A DNA stretch of 64,000 bases from Actinophytocola sp. (GTDB lineage: Bacteria; Actinomycetota; Actinomycetes; Mycobacteriales; Pseudonocardiaceae): the NCBI GenBank assembly GCA_009377395.1, contig WHUB01000011.1:16079-80078 (forward strand), given 5' to 3'. This document shows positions 1-10,868 of this stretch, piece after piece. Position numbers and translations under genes: made by a program. The notes under the pieces are model-generated. The model did no database searches and had not been told where the DNA came from. It saw only the letters and a list, made by a program, of their open reading frames with translations. How positions within the stretch are numbered: position 1 is the stretch's first letter; the number at the start of each line of letters is the position of its first letter.

Positions 1-606
1 CCGGCCGTAGCGCTGCATCCGCTGGCTGTGCCAGCCGAAGATGTCGAGCGCGCTGATGTCGATCACGCCGCCGAGGGTGTGTCGCAGCTCGTCGAGGCGG
101 GGGCCGTCGCTGACGCCGAGCACCACCCGCAGGATCACCTCGAACGTCAGCCGCTGCATGCTGTCGTGCGAGCGGAACGGCGTGCCGACCGGCCAGCGCG
201 CGACCTCCCGCTCGGCGATGCCGGCGACCATCTCGCGGTAACCGCGCAGCGCGGCGCCGGTGAACGGCGGCGTGAGCAGGGTGCGGATGCGGCGGTGCTC
301 GTCCTCGTCGGTGGTGAGCACCGAGTGCTCGCCCATGACCGGCTTGAGCACCTGGTTGCCCTCACCGGCGTGGAAGGTGGTGACGGGTCCGGAGAAGACC
401 TCTTTGATGTCGGCCGGATCGGAGATGCTGACGACGTTGCGCTCCGGGAAGACCCGGAACCGGAACACCGGGCCGTAGCGCCGATGCAGCACGCGCAGCA
501 GCCGGTGGCGCTGAGTGGCGAACAGGATCGACTGGACCCCGATCGGCAGCCGGGGACCTGGCGGCAGCTGCTGGCTCTGCTGGGGGCGTAGCGTGCTCGC
601 TGTCAT
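1..606 (-). CDS. Cytochrome P450, N-terminal part (runs off the left edge)
   Basis: The reverse strand encodes 202 residues from an ATG at 606 to the window edge without a stop. The N-terminus has the proline-rich PPGPR hinge of P450s, followed by a beta-1-like segment ([13 protein letters not shown]) and a C-helix region containing [16 protein letters not shown], where the H..R pair contacts the heme propionates. The heme-binding Cys and ExxR motif lie outside the window, so function and completeness cannot be judged. No membrane anchor is seen, as expected for a soluble bacterial P450 monooxygenase. The gene is divergent from the tetR gene at 679, with a palindrome between them, which suggests control by that repressor. 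The substrate is unknown. Confidence 0.9.
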   Translation of the reverse strand, partial: MTASTLRPQQSQQLPPGPRLPIGVQSILFATQRHRLLRVLHRRYGPVFRFRVFPERNVVSISDPADIKEVFSGPVTTFHAGEGNQVLKPVMGEHSVLTTDEDEHRRIRTLLTPPFTGAALRGYREMVAGIAEREVARWPVGTPFRSHDSMQRLTFEVILRVVLGVSDGPRLDELRHTLGGVIDISALDIFGWHSQRMQRYGR

Positions 607-615
607 ATCCCGATT

Positions 616-629
616 TATACGCCCGTATA
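616..629. promoter_or_regulatory. Palindrome TATACG-CC-CGTATA between P450 and tetR
   Basis: A perfect 6+2+6 inverted repeat lies 10 bp upstream of the P450 start and 50 bp upstream of the TetR start. It is AT-rich against a GC-rich background. TetR-family proteins commonly bind such sites between themselves and a divergent target, so this is the likely operator. The assignment is inference. Confidence 0.6.
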
Positions 630-666
630 GAAACCGTGTCCAGCGTCCGGGCGCGGGCCTTCGGCT

Positions 667-672
667 TAGGGT
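667..672 (+). promoter_or_regulatory. -10 hexamer TAGGGT, leaderless tetR
   Basis: TAGGGT ends 6 nt before the GTG at 679. With usual -10 to +1 spacing, transcription would begin at the start codon. No confident -35 is visible. Confidence 0.45.
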
Positions 673-678
673 GGAGGC

Positions 679-1278
679 GTGGGACATCGCGAACAGCTGC
701 TCGGCGCGGCACGCCGGCTGCTCGAGGACAAGGGCTACGCGCACATCACCGCGCGGGACCTGGTCGCGGCATCGGACACCAATCTGGCCTCGATCGGCTA
801 TCACTTCGGCTCGAAGGCCGGGCTGCTCAACGCCGCGATCGGCGAGATCTTCGACGAGTGGACCGAGCAACTCGCCCAGATCGCGATGCGCGCGACGGTG
901 GCGACGCCGGTCGAGCGTGCCCACGTCACGTGGTCGGCGTTGCTCGACGGGCTCGACGACAAGCGCGCCCTGCTGCTGTCGTTCATGGAGGCATTCGCCC
1001 AGGCCGACCGCAGCGCCGAGCTGCGGGAGCAGTTCGGGCGGCAGTACCAGCAGATCAGGGGACGGGTGGCCGAGCTGGTCGCCGAGTCGCTCGGCGGCAG
1101 GCTCGGCCCGGACGACCCGCGCGCCAAGGCCGTCGCCAGCTTCGTCATCGCGGTCTGCGACGGGCTGGCGATGCAGTGGCTGCTCGACCCGGTCAACACG
1201 CCGACCGGCGACGAACTGCTCGCCGGGCTCGGCCTGCTGTGGCAGGCGTCGGCCGGGGAACCGCCGGGCGACGCGTAG
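679..1278 (+). CDS. TetR/AcrR-family transcriptional regulator
   Basis: A 199-aa protein with an N-terminal TetR DNA-binding domain at about residues 4-50: [18 protein letters not shown], then the helix-turn-helix [28 protein letters not shown]. The rest is an all-helical ligand and dimerisation domain with no recognisable subfamily. Length is typical for the family (about 190-220). The GTG at 679 is supported by a TAGGGT hexamer 6 nt upstream. It is divergent from the P450, and the palindrome at 616-629 is its probable operator. It ends 17 bp before mshC, but mshC has its own -10 hexamer, so the two need not be co-transcribed. Confidence 0.93.
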   Translation: MGHREQLLGAARRLLEDKGYAHITARDLVAASDTNLASIGYHFGSKAGLLNAAIGEIFDEWTEQLAQIAMRATVATPVERAHVTWSALLDGLDDKRALLLSFMEAFAQADRSAELREQFGRQYQQIRGRVAELVAESLGGRLGPDDPRAKAVASFVIAVCDGLAMQWLLDPVNTPTGDELLAGLGLLWQASAGEPPGDA

Positions 1279-1282
1279 CCCG

Positions 1283-1288
1283 TACTCT
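1283..1288 (+). promoter_or_regulatory. -10 hexamer TACTCT, leaderless mshC
   Basis: TACTCT sits 7 nt upstream of the mshC ATG at 1296, in the 17-bp gap after tetR. This predicts a leaderless mshC transcript. Confidence 0.5.
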
Positions 1289-1295
1289 CGGGGGC

Positions 1296-2534
1296 ATGCA
1301 GACCTGGTCGTCCGTCCCAGTTCCCCGCGTGCCGGGTACCCCTCGTGAACTCCGGCTGTACGACACGGCGACGGCGTCGGTGCGCCCGGTCGCGGCGGGC
1401 CGCACCGCTCGCATGTACGTCTGCGGCATCACGCCGTACGACGCCACGCACCTCGGCCACGCCGCGACGTACCTGGCCTTCGACCTGGTGTACCGGCAGT
1501 GGCTCGACGCGGGTCATGAGGTGCGCTACGTGCAGAACGTCACCGACATCGACGACCCGCTGCTCGAGCGCGCCGAGCGGGACCAGGACGACTGGGTGGT
1601 GCTCGGCATGCGCGAGACGGCGCTGTTCCGCGAGGACATGGAGGCGCTGCGGGTGCTGCCGCCGCACGACTTCATCGGTGCCGTCGAGTCCATTCCGGAC
1701 ATCGTCGAGGTGATCGGCAAGCTGCTGGCCGGCGGCGCCGCCTACCGCGCCGACGACCCCGAGTACCCCGACATCTACTTCGACCACACCGCGACCGGCC
1801 GGTTCGGCTACGAGTCCAACTACGACGAACCGCTGATGGCGGAGCTGTTCCCCGAGCGCGGCGGCGACCCGGAGCGGCCCGGCAAGCGGCATCCGCTGGA
1901 CGCGCTGCTGTGGCGGATGAAGCGGGACGGCGAGCCGTACTGGGAGAGCGACCTCGGCGACGGCAGGCCCGGCTGGCACGTCGAGTGCAGCGTGATCGCG
2001 GTGAACCGGCTCGGGTTCGGCTTCGACATCCAGGGCGGCGGCTCCGACCTGGCATTCCCGCACCACGAGTACAGTGCCGCGCACGCCGAGGCGCTGGCCG
2101 GTAACCATCCGTTCGCGCGGTTCTACGTGCACGCGGGCATGATCGGACTCGACGGCGAGAAGATGTCGAAGTCCAAGGGAAACCTGGTGTTCGTGTCCAA
2201 GCTGCGGTCCGAGGGCGTCGAGCCGGTCGCCATGCGGCTGGCGCTGTTCGCCGGTCACTACCGGTCCGACCGGCAGTGGACGGCGACGCTGCTCGAGGAG
2301 GCGACGTCGCGGCTGGCGCGCTGGCGGGAGGCGATGGCGCTGCCCGCCGGGCCGGACGCCGCCGCGACCATCGACCGGCTGCGTGAGCACCTCGCCGACG
2401 ACCTCGACACCCCCAAGGCGCTGGCCGCGGTCGACGCCTGGGTGGACGACGCGCTCACCCGCCGCAGCGACGACCCCGGCGCCCCCACCGCCGTCCGTGC
2501 GGCGGTGGATGCCCTGCTCGGCGTGTCGCTGTAG
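1296..2534 (+). CDS. mshC: L-cysteine:1D-myo-inosityl 2-amino-2-deoxy-alpha-D-glucopyranoside ligase
   Basis: MshC makes the ATP-dependent amide bond between cysteine and GlcN-Ins, the penultimate step of mycothiol synthesis. The 412-aa length equals that of characterised actinobacterial MshC. It is a class I cysteinyl-tRNA synthetase relative: the HIGH-type motif is THLGHA (51-56), preceded by zinc-ligand Cys43 in [10 protein letters not shown], and the KMSKS loop is at 289-293. The sequence WHVECSVIA supplies further zinc ligands. The tRNA-anticodon domain of CysS is absent, which separates it from cysS. It is the first gene of the block syntenic with M. tuberculosis Rv2130c. The start is supported by a -10 hexamer 7 nt upstream. 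Confidence 0.95.
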   Translation: MQTWSSVPVPRVPGTPRELRLYDTATASVRPVAAGRTARMYVCGITPYDATHLGHAATYLAFDLVYRQWLDAGHEVRYVQNVTDIDDPLLERAERDQDDWVVLGMRETALFREDMEALRVLPPHDFIGAVESIPDIVEVIGKLLAGGAAYRADDPEYPDIYFDHTATGRFGYESNYDEPLMAELFPERGGDPERPGKRHPLDALLWRMKRDGEPYWESDLGDGRPGWHVECSVIAVNRLGFGFDIQGGGSDLAFPHHEYSAAHAEALAGNHPFARFYVHAGMIGLDGEKMSKSKGNLVFVSKLRSEGVEPVAMRLALFAGHYRSDRQWTATLLEEATSRLARWREAMALPAGPDAAATIDRLREHLADDLDTPKALAAVDAWVDDALTRRSDDPGAPTAVRAAVDALLGVSL

Positions 2535-2622
2535 CGCGAGTCCCGAGATCCGAGGGCGCGAGTCCCGACTTACGGTGCGGCGAGTTCTCGGGACTCGCGG
2601 CACCGGAACGTGGGACTCGCGG
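2535..2622. repeat. Four copies of CGCGAGTCCC between mshC and the PAC2 gene
   Basis: Two direct copies (2535-2548 and 2557-2568) are followed by two inverted copies (2586-2599 and 2612-2622). The first and third form a perfect 14-bp inverted repeat (CGCGAGTCCCGAGA). The block fills the gap between two convergent genes, so it could act as a bidirectional terminator. The extra copies look more like a dispersed palindromic repeat. No T-run follows. Confidence 0.7.
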
Positions 2623-2629
2623 CTACGCC

Positions 2630-3484
2630 CTACGCGCTGCCGCCTCGCCGACGGCGGAGGTAGCGCTCGAAGTCGGCGGCGAGCTGCTCGCCGCTGGTTT
2701 CGGAGAGGTCGGACTCGGCGTCGCCGCGCTCCTCGAGTGACCGGACGTACTCGCTGACCTCGTCGTCCTCCTCGGCCAGCTCGGACACCGTGCGCTGCCA
2801 TTCCTCCGCCTGCTCCGGCAGCTCCCCGACCGGGATCTCCAGGTCGAGCACCTCTTCCAGCTTGCGCAGCAGGGCGAGGGTGACCTTCGGCGACGGCGAC
2901 TGCGAGACGTAGTGCGGCACCGAGGCCCAGATCGAGATCGCGGGGATGCCCGCCTCGACGCAGGCGTAGTGGAACACGCCGGTGATACCGGTCGGGCCCT
3001 CGTAGTTGCTCGACGAGAAGCCGTGCCGCTCGGCGGACTCGCTGTCGTAGGAACTGCCGGTGACTCGCACCGGACGGGTGTGGGCGGTGTCGGCGAGCAG
3101 CGAGCCCAGCATGACGACGGTGTCGACCTCGAGGTCCTTCGCCTTGCCGATCAGCTCGTCGCAGAACGCGCGCCAGTGCAGGTTCGGCTCCGGCCCCTGC
3201 ACCAGCACCAGGTCGTGATCGAAGCCGGGCGCGGCGCAGCGCGAGAGCAACGTCGTCGGCCAGTCGATCCGCCGGGTCACCCCGTCCACCATGTGGACAG
3301 TGGGCCTGCTCACCTGGAAGTCGTAGTAGCCGTCCGAGCTCAGCTCGCCGACGGCGGTGGCCTCCCAGGTCAGCTGCAGGTGCTCGATCGCTGCGCTGGC
3401 CGCCTCACCAGCGTCGTTCCAGCCTTCGAACGCCACGACCATCATGGTGGCCGAGGTCGATGCGTGCGGTTCGGTTTCGGTCAC
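2630..3484 (-). CDS. PAC2-family protein (proteasome assembly chaperone fold)
   Basis: A 284-aa protein with the PAC2 fold found in archaeal and eukaryotic proteasome assembly chaperones and in actinobacterial Rv2125. Family signatures are FEGWNDAGEAASAAIEHL near the N-terminus, LVLVQGPEPNLHWRAF and GLLVDTAHTRPV-like text (here GSLLADTAHTRPVRVTG). The C-terminal third is acidic and charged, with a basic RRRRGG tail. Its exact role in bacteria is not established; nearness to the proteasome locus is suggestive but not proof. The start is the GTG at 3484, 6 nt after a TAGGCT hexamer. The gene is divergent from metH with only 52 bp between them. Confidence 0.88.
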   Translation of the reverse strand: MTETEPHASTSATMMVVAFEGWNDAGEAASAAIEHLQLTWEATAVGELSSDGYYDFQVSRPTVHMVDGVTRRIDWPTTLLSRCAAPGFDHDLVLVQGPEPNLHWRAFCDELIGKAKDLEVDTVVMLGSLLADTAHTRPVRVTGSSYDSESAERHGFSSSNYEGPTGITGVFHYACVEAGIPAISIWASVPHYVSQSPSPKVTLALLRKLEEVLDLEIPVGELPEQAEEWQRTVSELAEEDDEVSEYVRSLEERGDAESDLSETSGEQLAADFERYLRRRRGGSA

Positions 3485-3490
3485 CCGCCC

Positions 3491-3496
3491 AGCCTA
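3491..3496 (-). promoter_or_regulatory. -10 hexamer TAGGCT, leaderless PAC2 gene
   Basis: On the reverse strand TAGGCT is followed by 6 nt and the GTG at 3484. It faces away from the metH hexamer at 3524-3529, so both divergent genes are predicted to be leaderless. Confidence 0.5.
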
Positions 3497-3515
3497 CGAC
3501 CACCCACGATTCGCG

Positions 3516-3531
3516 CGAGACCGTAGTCTCG
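3516..3531 (+). promoter_or_regulatory. metH start region: CGAGAC-CGTA-GTCTCG inverted repeat over -10 TAGTCT
   Basis: A perfect 6+4+6 inverted repeat overlaps the hexamer TAGTCT (3524-3529), which lies 7 nt before the metH ATG. A repressor could occupy the repeat. The 52-bp gap leaves no room for a cobalamin or SAM riboswitch. Confidence 0.45.
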
Positions 3532-3536
3532 ACTGT

Positions 3537-7090
<3,554 letters not shown>

Positions 7091-7094
<4 letters not shown>

Positions 7095-7759
7095 CCGCCG
7101 TGCTGCACCACGGCGGCTGGGACGCCGTGCTCTTCGACATGGACGGCACGCTGATCGACTCGGAGAAGCTGTGGGACATCGCGCTCGGTGAGGCGGCCGA
7201 GCGGCTCGGCGGCACGCTCTCGCGGGACGCGCGGGAGCGGATGACGGGCAGCCACACCGACGCCACGCTGCGGATGCTGTTCGAGGAGGTCGGTGTGGCG
7301 CCGACGGCCGCGACGCGGGCCGAGGTCGCCGGCTGGCTCGAACGGCGGATGGCGGAGCTGCTCGGCGCCGGCCTGCCGTGGCTACCGGGCGCGCAGGTCG
7401 CCCTGGCCGATGCGCGTCGCTTCGGGGCGCCGACGGCGCTGGTGACGTCCACCGTCCGGTCGTTGACCGAGCTCGCGCTGGCCACCATCGGGCCGGAACA
7501 CTTCGACGTCACGGTGTGCGGCGACGAGGTGGACGGCAACAACAAGCCGCATCCTGAGCCGTACCTGCGGGCCGCGCGGACGCTCGGCGTCGATCCGGCG
7601 CGCTGCCTTGCCATCGAGGACTCGCCGACCGGGGTGGCCGCCGCCGAGGCCGCCGGCTGCACGGTCGTCGTCGTGCCGAGCGAGCTGGCGGTGGCGCCGA
7701 GCGAGCGGCGGGTGTTCGTCGAGTCGCTGGCGGCGTTGCGGCTCGCAGCCGCGCTGTGA
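7091..7759 (+). CDS. HAD-superfamily hydrolase (phosphatase/phosphomutase type)
   Basis: A 222-aa protein with the full HAD motif set. Motif I is LFDMDGTLID with nucleophile Asp16 and Asp18. An alpha-helical cap follows at about 20-90. Motif II is the Thr/Ser in ALVTSTVRSL, motif III is the Lys in NNKPHPEPYL, and motif IV is AIEDSPTGVAAA. This is the beta-phosphoglucomutase/phosphoglycolate phosphatase subgroup; the substrate cannot be named. The GTG start overlaps the metH stop as GTGA, so it is translationally coupled to metH and probably shares its mRNA. A hairpin at 7794-7843 follows. Confidence 0.9.
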
Positions 7760-7793
7760 CCGGTGCCCGGGGACCTTCGCCATCGTTCTCGCT

Positions 7794-7843
7794 TGACGGG
7801 TGCAGTTCCACCTTTCGCCGAACGGCGAAGCTCCCAACCGTCA
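7794..7843 (+). terminator. Nested inverted repeats downstream of the HAD gene
   Basis: The inner stem is TTCGCC-GAAC-GGCGAA (7814-7829) and the outer arms TGACGG (7794-7799) and CCGTCA (7838-7843) also pair. It lies between convergent genes, which suits a terminator. No T-tract is seen. Confidence 0.45.
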
Positions 7844-7844
7844 G

Positions 7845-8032
7845 CTAGATCACGATCAGTGGCAGTTCGGCGTCGAGCTTGGCGAGATCGCCGGGGTCGG
7901 ACGTGGCAACGGGGCAGCGGTTCATCGACCGCGCGCACGCCACCACGGCGGCGTCCACGACGTCGGCCGTGCCGCTCTCGCCAAGGAGGGCCCCGATCCG
8001 TAGCGCGGTCAGCATCGAAAGACCAGCGTCAG
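7845..8032 (-). pseudogene. VapC-type PIN toxin remnant (internally deleted)
   Basis: Right after the antitoxin stop the sequence reads as a PIN-toxin start (LTLVF, close to the usual TLVFDA). After five codons it is out of frame. The frame starting at the ATG at 8014 then gives the C-terminal third of a PIN domain: ADVVDAAVVACARSMNRCPVATSDPGDLAKLD. This retains the C-terminal acidic motifs (VVDAAVV, TSDPGDL). About 70 central residues, including the middle active-site acids, are missing. It resembles the C-terminus of the intact VapC at 9509-9886 (DVVDAHIAVLARK, VVTSDPEDLKQLD). I infer a decayed toxin. Confidence 0.75.
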
Positions 8033-8034
8033 GC

Positions 8035-8268
8035 TCAGCTCGAGTCGCTGTTCTCAACCGGTGGCGTGCCGAATACGCGGTCGAGTTCCTGCTCCGCCCA
8101 TGCGGTGTCTTGCGCGCTCGGTGCGCCACGCGCGGCGTCCCAGTCAGCGAAGAGTGTATCCATGATCGCGCCGGATTCCAGGCGCGTCGCGATGTGCGCC
8201 GAGACCGAGCGCGGCTCGCCCCGCGCTACCGCACGTTTGATCGTTTCGATCGGCTCTTCCGGGAGCAT
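8035..8268 (-). CDS. Putative antitoxin of a decayed VapBC-type module
   Basis: A 77-aa protein placed directly upstream of the broken PIN toxin, where an antitoxin is expected. The N-terminal half (IETIKRAVARGEPRSVSAHIATRLE) resembles the ribbon-helix-helix-like start of actinobacterial antitoxins, and the C-terminal half (WAEQELDRVFG) would wrap the toxin. It starts at the ATG at 8268; CATAAT lies 6 nt upstream on the reverse strand and could be a -10. With the toxin inactivated, it may be a solitary repressor or simply a remnant. Confidence 0.65.
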   Translation of the reverse strand: MLPEEPIETIKRAVARGEPRSVSAHIATRLESGAIMDTLFADWDAARGAPSAQDTAWAEQELDRVFGTPPVENSDSS

Positions 8269-8363
8269 CCCATCATTATGGACTGGCGTCTGCGCTGTGA
8301 TCGGCGCCGCGCGACGGCGAGGCCGGGTCGGCGGTGCGGTTGCGCGGATGCGAGGATCAGCGC

Positions 8364-8627
8364 GTGAAGACCTTCGATGACCTGTTCGCCGAGCTGACCG
8401 AACGTGCCAAAAACCGCCCCGCGGGTTCCGGCACCGTCGCGGCCTTGGACGACGGCATCCATGCGCAGGGCAAGAAGGTGCTCGAAGAGGCGGGCGAGGT
8501 GTGGTTGGCGGCCGAGCACGAGTCGGACGACCGCCTCGCCGAGGAGATCTCGCAGCTGCTCTACCGGGTGCAGGTGCTGATGCTCGGCCGGGGGCTCACT
8601 ACCGACGACGTCTACCGGTACCTGTGA
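8364..8627 (+). CDS. hisE: Phosphoribosyl-ATP pyrophosphatase
   Basis: HisE hydrolyses phosphoribosyl-ATP to phosphoribosyl-AMP in the second step of histidine synthesis. The 87-aa length is standard for free-standing HisE. The MazG-like alpha-helical domain carries the acidic metal-binding motif [17 protein letters not shown] and [14 protein letters not shown]. The start chosen is the GTG at 8364, giving the conserved [12 protein letters not shown]-terminus; an in-frame ATG 30 nt upstream would add unconserved residues. hisG follows after 14 bp with its own ribosome-binding site, as in Rv2122c-Rv2121c. The rest of the his operon is not here, as is normal for actinobacteria. Confidence 0.95.
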   Translation: MKTFDDLFAELTERAKNRPAGSGTVAALDDGIHAQGKKVLEEAGEVWLAAEHESDDRLAEEISQLLYRVQVLMLGRGLTTDDVYRYL

Positions 8628-8641
8628 GGAGGCCGAATCCC

Positions 8642-9496
8642 ATGCTGCGCGTAGCCGTACCCAACAAGGGTGCGCTTGCCGGTCCGGCGTCGGAGATGCT
8701 CGCCGAGGCCGGGTACCGGCAGCGGCACGAGTCCCGCGATCTGACCGTGCTCGACCCGAACAACGACGTCGAGTTCTTCTTCCTGCGCCCGAAGGACATC
8801 CCGATCTACGTCGGCTCCGGTGAGCTCGACCTCGGCATCACCGGCCGAGACCTCGCGCTGGACTCCGCCGCCCCGATCGAGGAGCGGCTGCAGCTCGGCT
8901 TCGGTGGCTCGACGTTCCGCTACGCCGCCCCGGCGGACCGGGAGTGGAAGCTGGACGACCTCGCCGGCAAGCGGCTGGCGACGTCGTATCCCAACCTGGT
9001 GCGCCGCAACCTCGACGCGCACGGCGTCGAGGCCGAGGTCATCCGGCTCGACGGCGCGGTGGAGATCTCCATCCAGCTCGGGGTGGCCGAGGCGATCGCC
9101 GACGTCGTCGGCTCCGGCAGGACGCTGCGGCAGCACAACCTCGTCGCGTTCGGCGACCCCATCTGCACGTCCGAGGCGGTGCTGGTGCAGCGCGCCGGCA
9201 GCAACGGCTCGGAGAACGAGCGCGCCAAGGCGCAGCTCACCGCGCGGCTGCAGGGCGTCGTGTTCGCGCAGCAGTACATGATGCTCGACTACGACTGCCC
9301 GCAGGAGTTGCTGGAGGGCGCCATGGCCATCACGCCCGGTGTCGAGTCGCCGACGGTGGCGCCGCTCGCCGAGGACGGCTGGGTCGCGGTGCGTGCGATG
9401 GTCTCGCGCAAGGACGTCAACAACATCATGGACGAGCTGGCCGAGTACGGCGCGAAGGCGGTGCTCGCCTCCGACATCCGCTCCTGCCGGATGTGA
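8642..9496 (+). CDS. hisG: ATP phosphoribosyltransferase, long form
   Basis: HisG condenses ATP with PRPP, the first and feedback-controlled step of histidine synthesis. The 284-aa length matches the long, homohexameric form that carries its own C-terminal histidine-binding domain (about 212-284, [19 protein letters not shown]), so no HisZ partner is needed. The catalytic part shows [11 protein letters not shown] at the N-terminus and the PRPP-loop region [13 protein letters not shown]. The start is the ATG at 8642, 7 nt after AGGAGG. It forms a two-gene operon with hisE. An intact toxin-antitoxin pair lies immediately downstream, convergent. Confidence 0.96.
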   Translation: MLRVAVPNKGALAGPASEMLAEAGYRQRHESRDLTVLDPNNDVEFFFLRPKDIPIYVGSGELDLGITGRDLALDSAAPIEERLQLGFGGSTFRYAAPADREWKLDDLAGKRLATSYPNLVRRNLDAHGVEAEVIRLDGAVEISIQLGVAEAIADVVGSGRTLRQHNLVAFGDPICTSEAVLVQRAGSNGSENERAKAQLTARLQGVVFAQQYMMLDYDCPQELLEGAMAITPGVESPTVAPLAEDGWVAVRAMVSRKDVNNIMDELAEYGAKAVLASDIRSCRM

Positions 9497-9508
9497 CCCC
9501 TCAGCGCC

Positions 9509-9886
9509 TCACACGACGTGCAGTGTGAGCGTGGGATCCAACTGCTTGAGGTCTTCCGGATCAGAAGTCACCACGGGCCAGTTCCGCTTACGGGCGAGGA
9601 CCGCTATGTGTGCGTCAACGACGTCGCTCCCGCCGGTGACCGCCAGCAGCTTGCCAATCAGACGGCCGTCGGCGTGAGTCAGGTCGGCGACACTCATGGT
9701 CGGCCATCCCAATGCCAGCGCGATCGGTGTTTGCCTGGCGGTTCCGCGCCAGACCTGCCCCACGACGGCGGCCGAGGTGACGAGCGGGACGGACCGTCGT
9801 CTGGCGCGTTCGAACAGGGCCGCGACCGGCTCTTGTCGGCGTTCGAGCCCGATGAACGCGCCCGCGTCCAGCACCAGTCCGGTCAC
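9509..9886 (-). CDS. VapC-type PIN-domain ribonuclease toxin
   Basis: A 125-aa PIN-domain protein with the acidic active-site set: Asp7 in LVLDAGAFIGLE, a Glu/Gln position in VVGQVWRG, the DVVDAHIAVLA acid and TSDPEDL near the C-terminus. The usual Glu in the second motif appears as Gln in GQVW, which is worth checking. VapC toxins cleave tRNA or rRNA. The antitoxin gene upstream overlaps by 4 bp (ATGA type), giving coupled translation. It is convergent with hisG, leaving only 12 bp. Confidence 0.9.
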   Translation of the reverse strand: MTGLVLDAGAFIGLERRQEPVAALFERARRRSVPLVTSAAVVGQVWRGTARQTPIALALGWPTMSVADLTHADGRLIGKLLAVTGGSDVVDAHIAVLARKRNWPVVTSDPEDLKQLDPTLTLHVV

Positions 9887-10128
9887 GCGACTTCGGTGGC
9901 GTCGCGGCCGAGCAAGTCGTTGAGGATCCCATCGGCTTCGGCGAGATCGCTCTCGGATGCCCCGACGTCACGGAGGTAATCAGCCCACAGCCGGTCGAGC
10001 TCGCGCCGTTCGAGGCGCTCTTCGAGGATGTCCGCCACCAACGCGGACACCGAACGATCGCCTGCCTGCTCCTTCAGTTTCTCGGCGAGCTCTTCTGGCA
10101 GGCTGACGGTGACCCGGCGGGTAGCCAT
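9883..10128 (-). CDS. VapB-type ribbon-helix-helix antitoxin
   Basis: An 81-aa protein. The N-terminal ribbon-helix-helix DNA-binding fold is visible as RRVTVSLPEELAEKLKEQA followed by SVSALVADILEERLERRE. The C-terminal acidic tail (SESDLAEADGILNDLLG) would bind and inhibit the PIN toxin. It starts at the ATG at 10128 behind a strong GAGGAGG ribosome-binding site, and overlaps vapC by 4 bp. A palindrome at 10160-10173 overlapping the -10 element is its likely autoregulatory operator. Confidence 0.9.
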   Translation of the reverse strand: MATRRVTVSLPEELAEKLKEQAGDRSVSALVADILEERLERRELDRLWADYLRDVGASESDLAEADGILNDLLGRDATEVA

Positions 10129-10157
10129 AGCACCACCTCCTCGAACTGGCCGCGATC

Positions 10158-10173
10158 ATCATAACATGTTATG
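10158..10173 (-). promoter_or_regulatory. VapBC operator palindrome overlapping -10
   Basis: CATAACATGTTATG (10160-10173) is a perfect 14-bp palindrome. On the reverse strand TATGAT (10158-10163) is a near-consensus -10 overlapping one arm. A VapB dimer bound here would block the promoter, as known for autoregulated VapBC modules. Confidence 0.65.
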
Positions 10174-10189
10174 CAGGCGAGGTGATTGC

Positions 10190-10855
10190 TCAGCGCCTCA
10201 GCGCGAGGGTCACGCCGTCGGAGACGGTGAGCACCACCAGGTCCACCCGCTCGTCGGCGGCCGCGTGGGCGTTGAACTCGGTGATCGCGGTGGTCACCGC
10301 GTCCGGCTCGGCATCGGTCACCTTGCCGTGCCACAGCGTGTTGTCGACGAGCAGCACCCCACCGGGCCGGAGCCGGGGCACCAGCTCCTCCCAGTAGGCG
10401 ATGTAGGACTCCTTGTCGGCGTCGACGAACGCCAGGTCGATCGTGGGCTCGTCCGGCAGCGAGCGCAGCGTGTCCAGCGCGGGCGCGATGCGCAGCTCGA
10501 TGCGGTCGGCGACATCCGCCCGCTGCCAGTGCTCGCGGCCGACGGCGGTCCACTCCTCGCTGACGTCGCAGCACAGCAGCCTGCCGCCGTCGGCGAGGCC
10601 GCGCGCGATGCACAGCGACGAGTAGCCGGTGAAGGTGCCGATCTCGACGGCGAACCGAGCGCCCGCCAGCCGCGTCAGCAGCGTCAGCAGCACGCCCTCG
10701 TCGTGCGAGATGCGCATGCCCGCCTGATCGGGGGCGACCCGGTTGGTCGCGTCCATCAGCGAGCGCTGCACCTCGTCGGGCTGGGTGCTGTGGGCGATGG
10801 CGTAGTCGAGCAGCGACTGGGTGACGGCGAGCGCGCGGCCGGACGGGTCGGTCAT
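10190..10855 (-). CDS. Class I SAM-dependent O-methyltransferase
   Basis: A 221-aa enzyme of the caffeoyl-CoA/catechol O-methyltransferase family (PF01596), as in mycobacterial Rv1220c and Rv0187. The SAM motif I is AVEIGTFTGYSSLCIA, the adenine-binding acid is in LLCCDVSEEW, and the metal/catalytic region is LAFVDADKESYIAYWEELV with LLVDNTLWHGKV. The acceptor is unknown. The ATG at 10855 is preceded by TAGAGT 7 nt upstream, whose TAG is also the stop codon of the parA-like gene. It may therefore have its own leaderless transcript despite following that gene closely. Confidence 0.92.
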   Translation of the reverse strand: MTDPSGRALAVTQSLLDYAIAHSTQPDEVQRSLMDATNRVAPDQAGMRISHDEGVLLTLLTRLAGARFAVEIGTFTGYSSLCIARGLADGGRLLCCDVSEEWTAVGREHWQRADVADRIELRIAPALDTLRSLPDEPTIDLAFVDADKESYIAYWEELVPRLRPGGVLLVDNTLWHGKVTDAEPDAVTTAITEFNAHAAADERVDLVVLTVSDGVTLALRR

Positions 10856-10862
10856 GACCGCG

Positions 10863-10868
10863 ACTCTA
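10863..10868 (-). promoter_or_regulatory. -10 hexamer TAGAGT embedding the upstream stop codon
   Basis: TAGAGT ends 7 nt before the methyltransferase ATG. Its first three bases are the TAG stop of the ParA-like gene (10868-10866). Confidence 0.5.

Noticed and set aside
801..2801. A 666-codon open frame on the reverse strand, and similar long frames at 3405-6815, 17766-19217, 22967-25156 and 27645-30701
   Set aside because: These are antisense to well-identified genes (tetR/mshC, metH, mpa, dop/pafA, helY). Their Arg/Val/His-rich composition is typical of the mirror frame in GC-rich DNA, and none has a recognisable domain.
3485..3536. Cobalamin or SAM riboswitch upstream of metH
   Set aside because: Only 52 bp separate the divergent starts, and the metH promoter appears leaderless, so there is no leader to hold a riboswitch.
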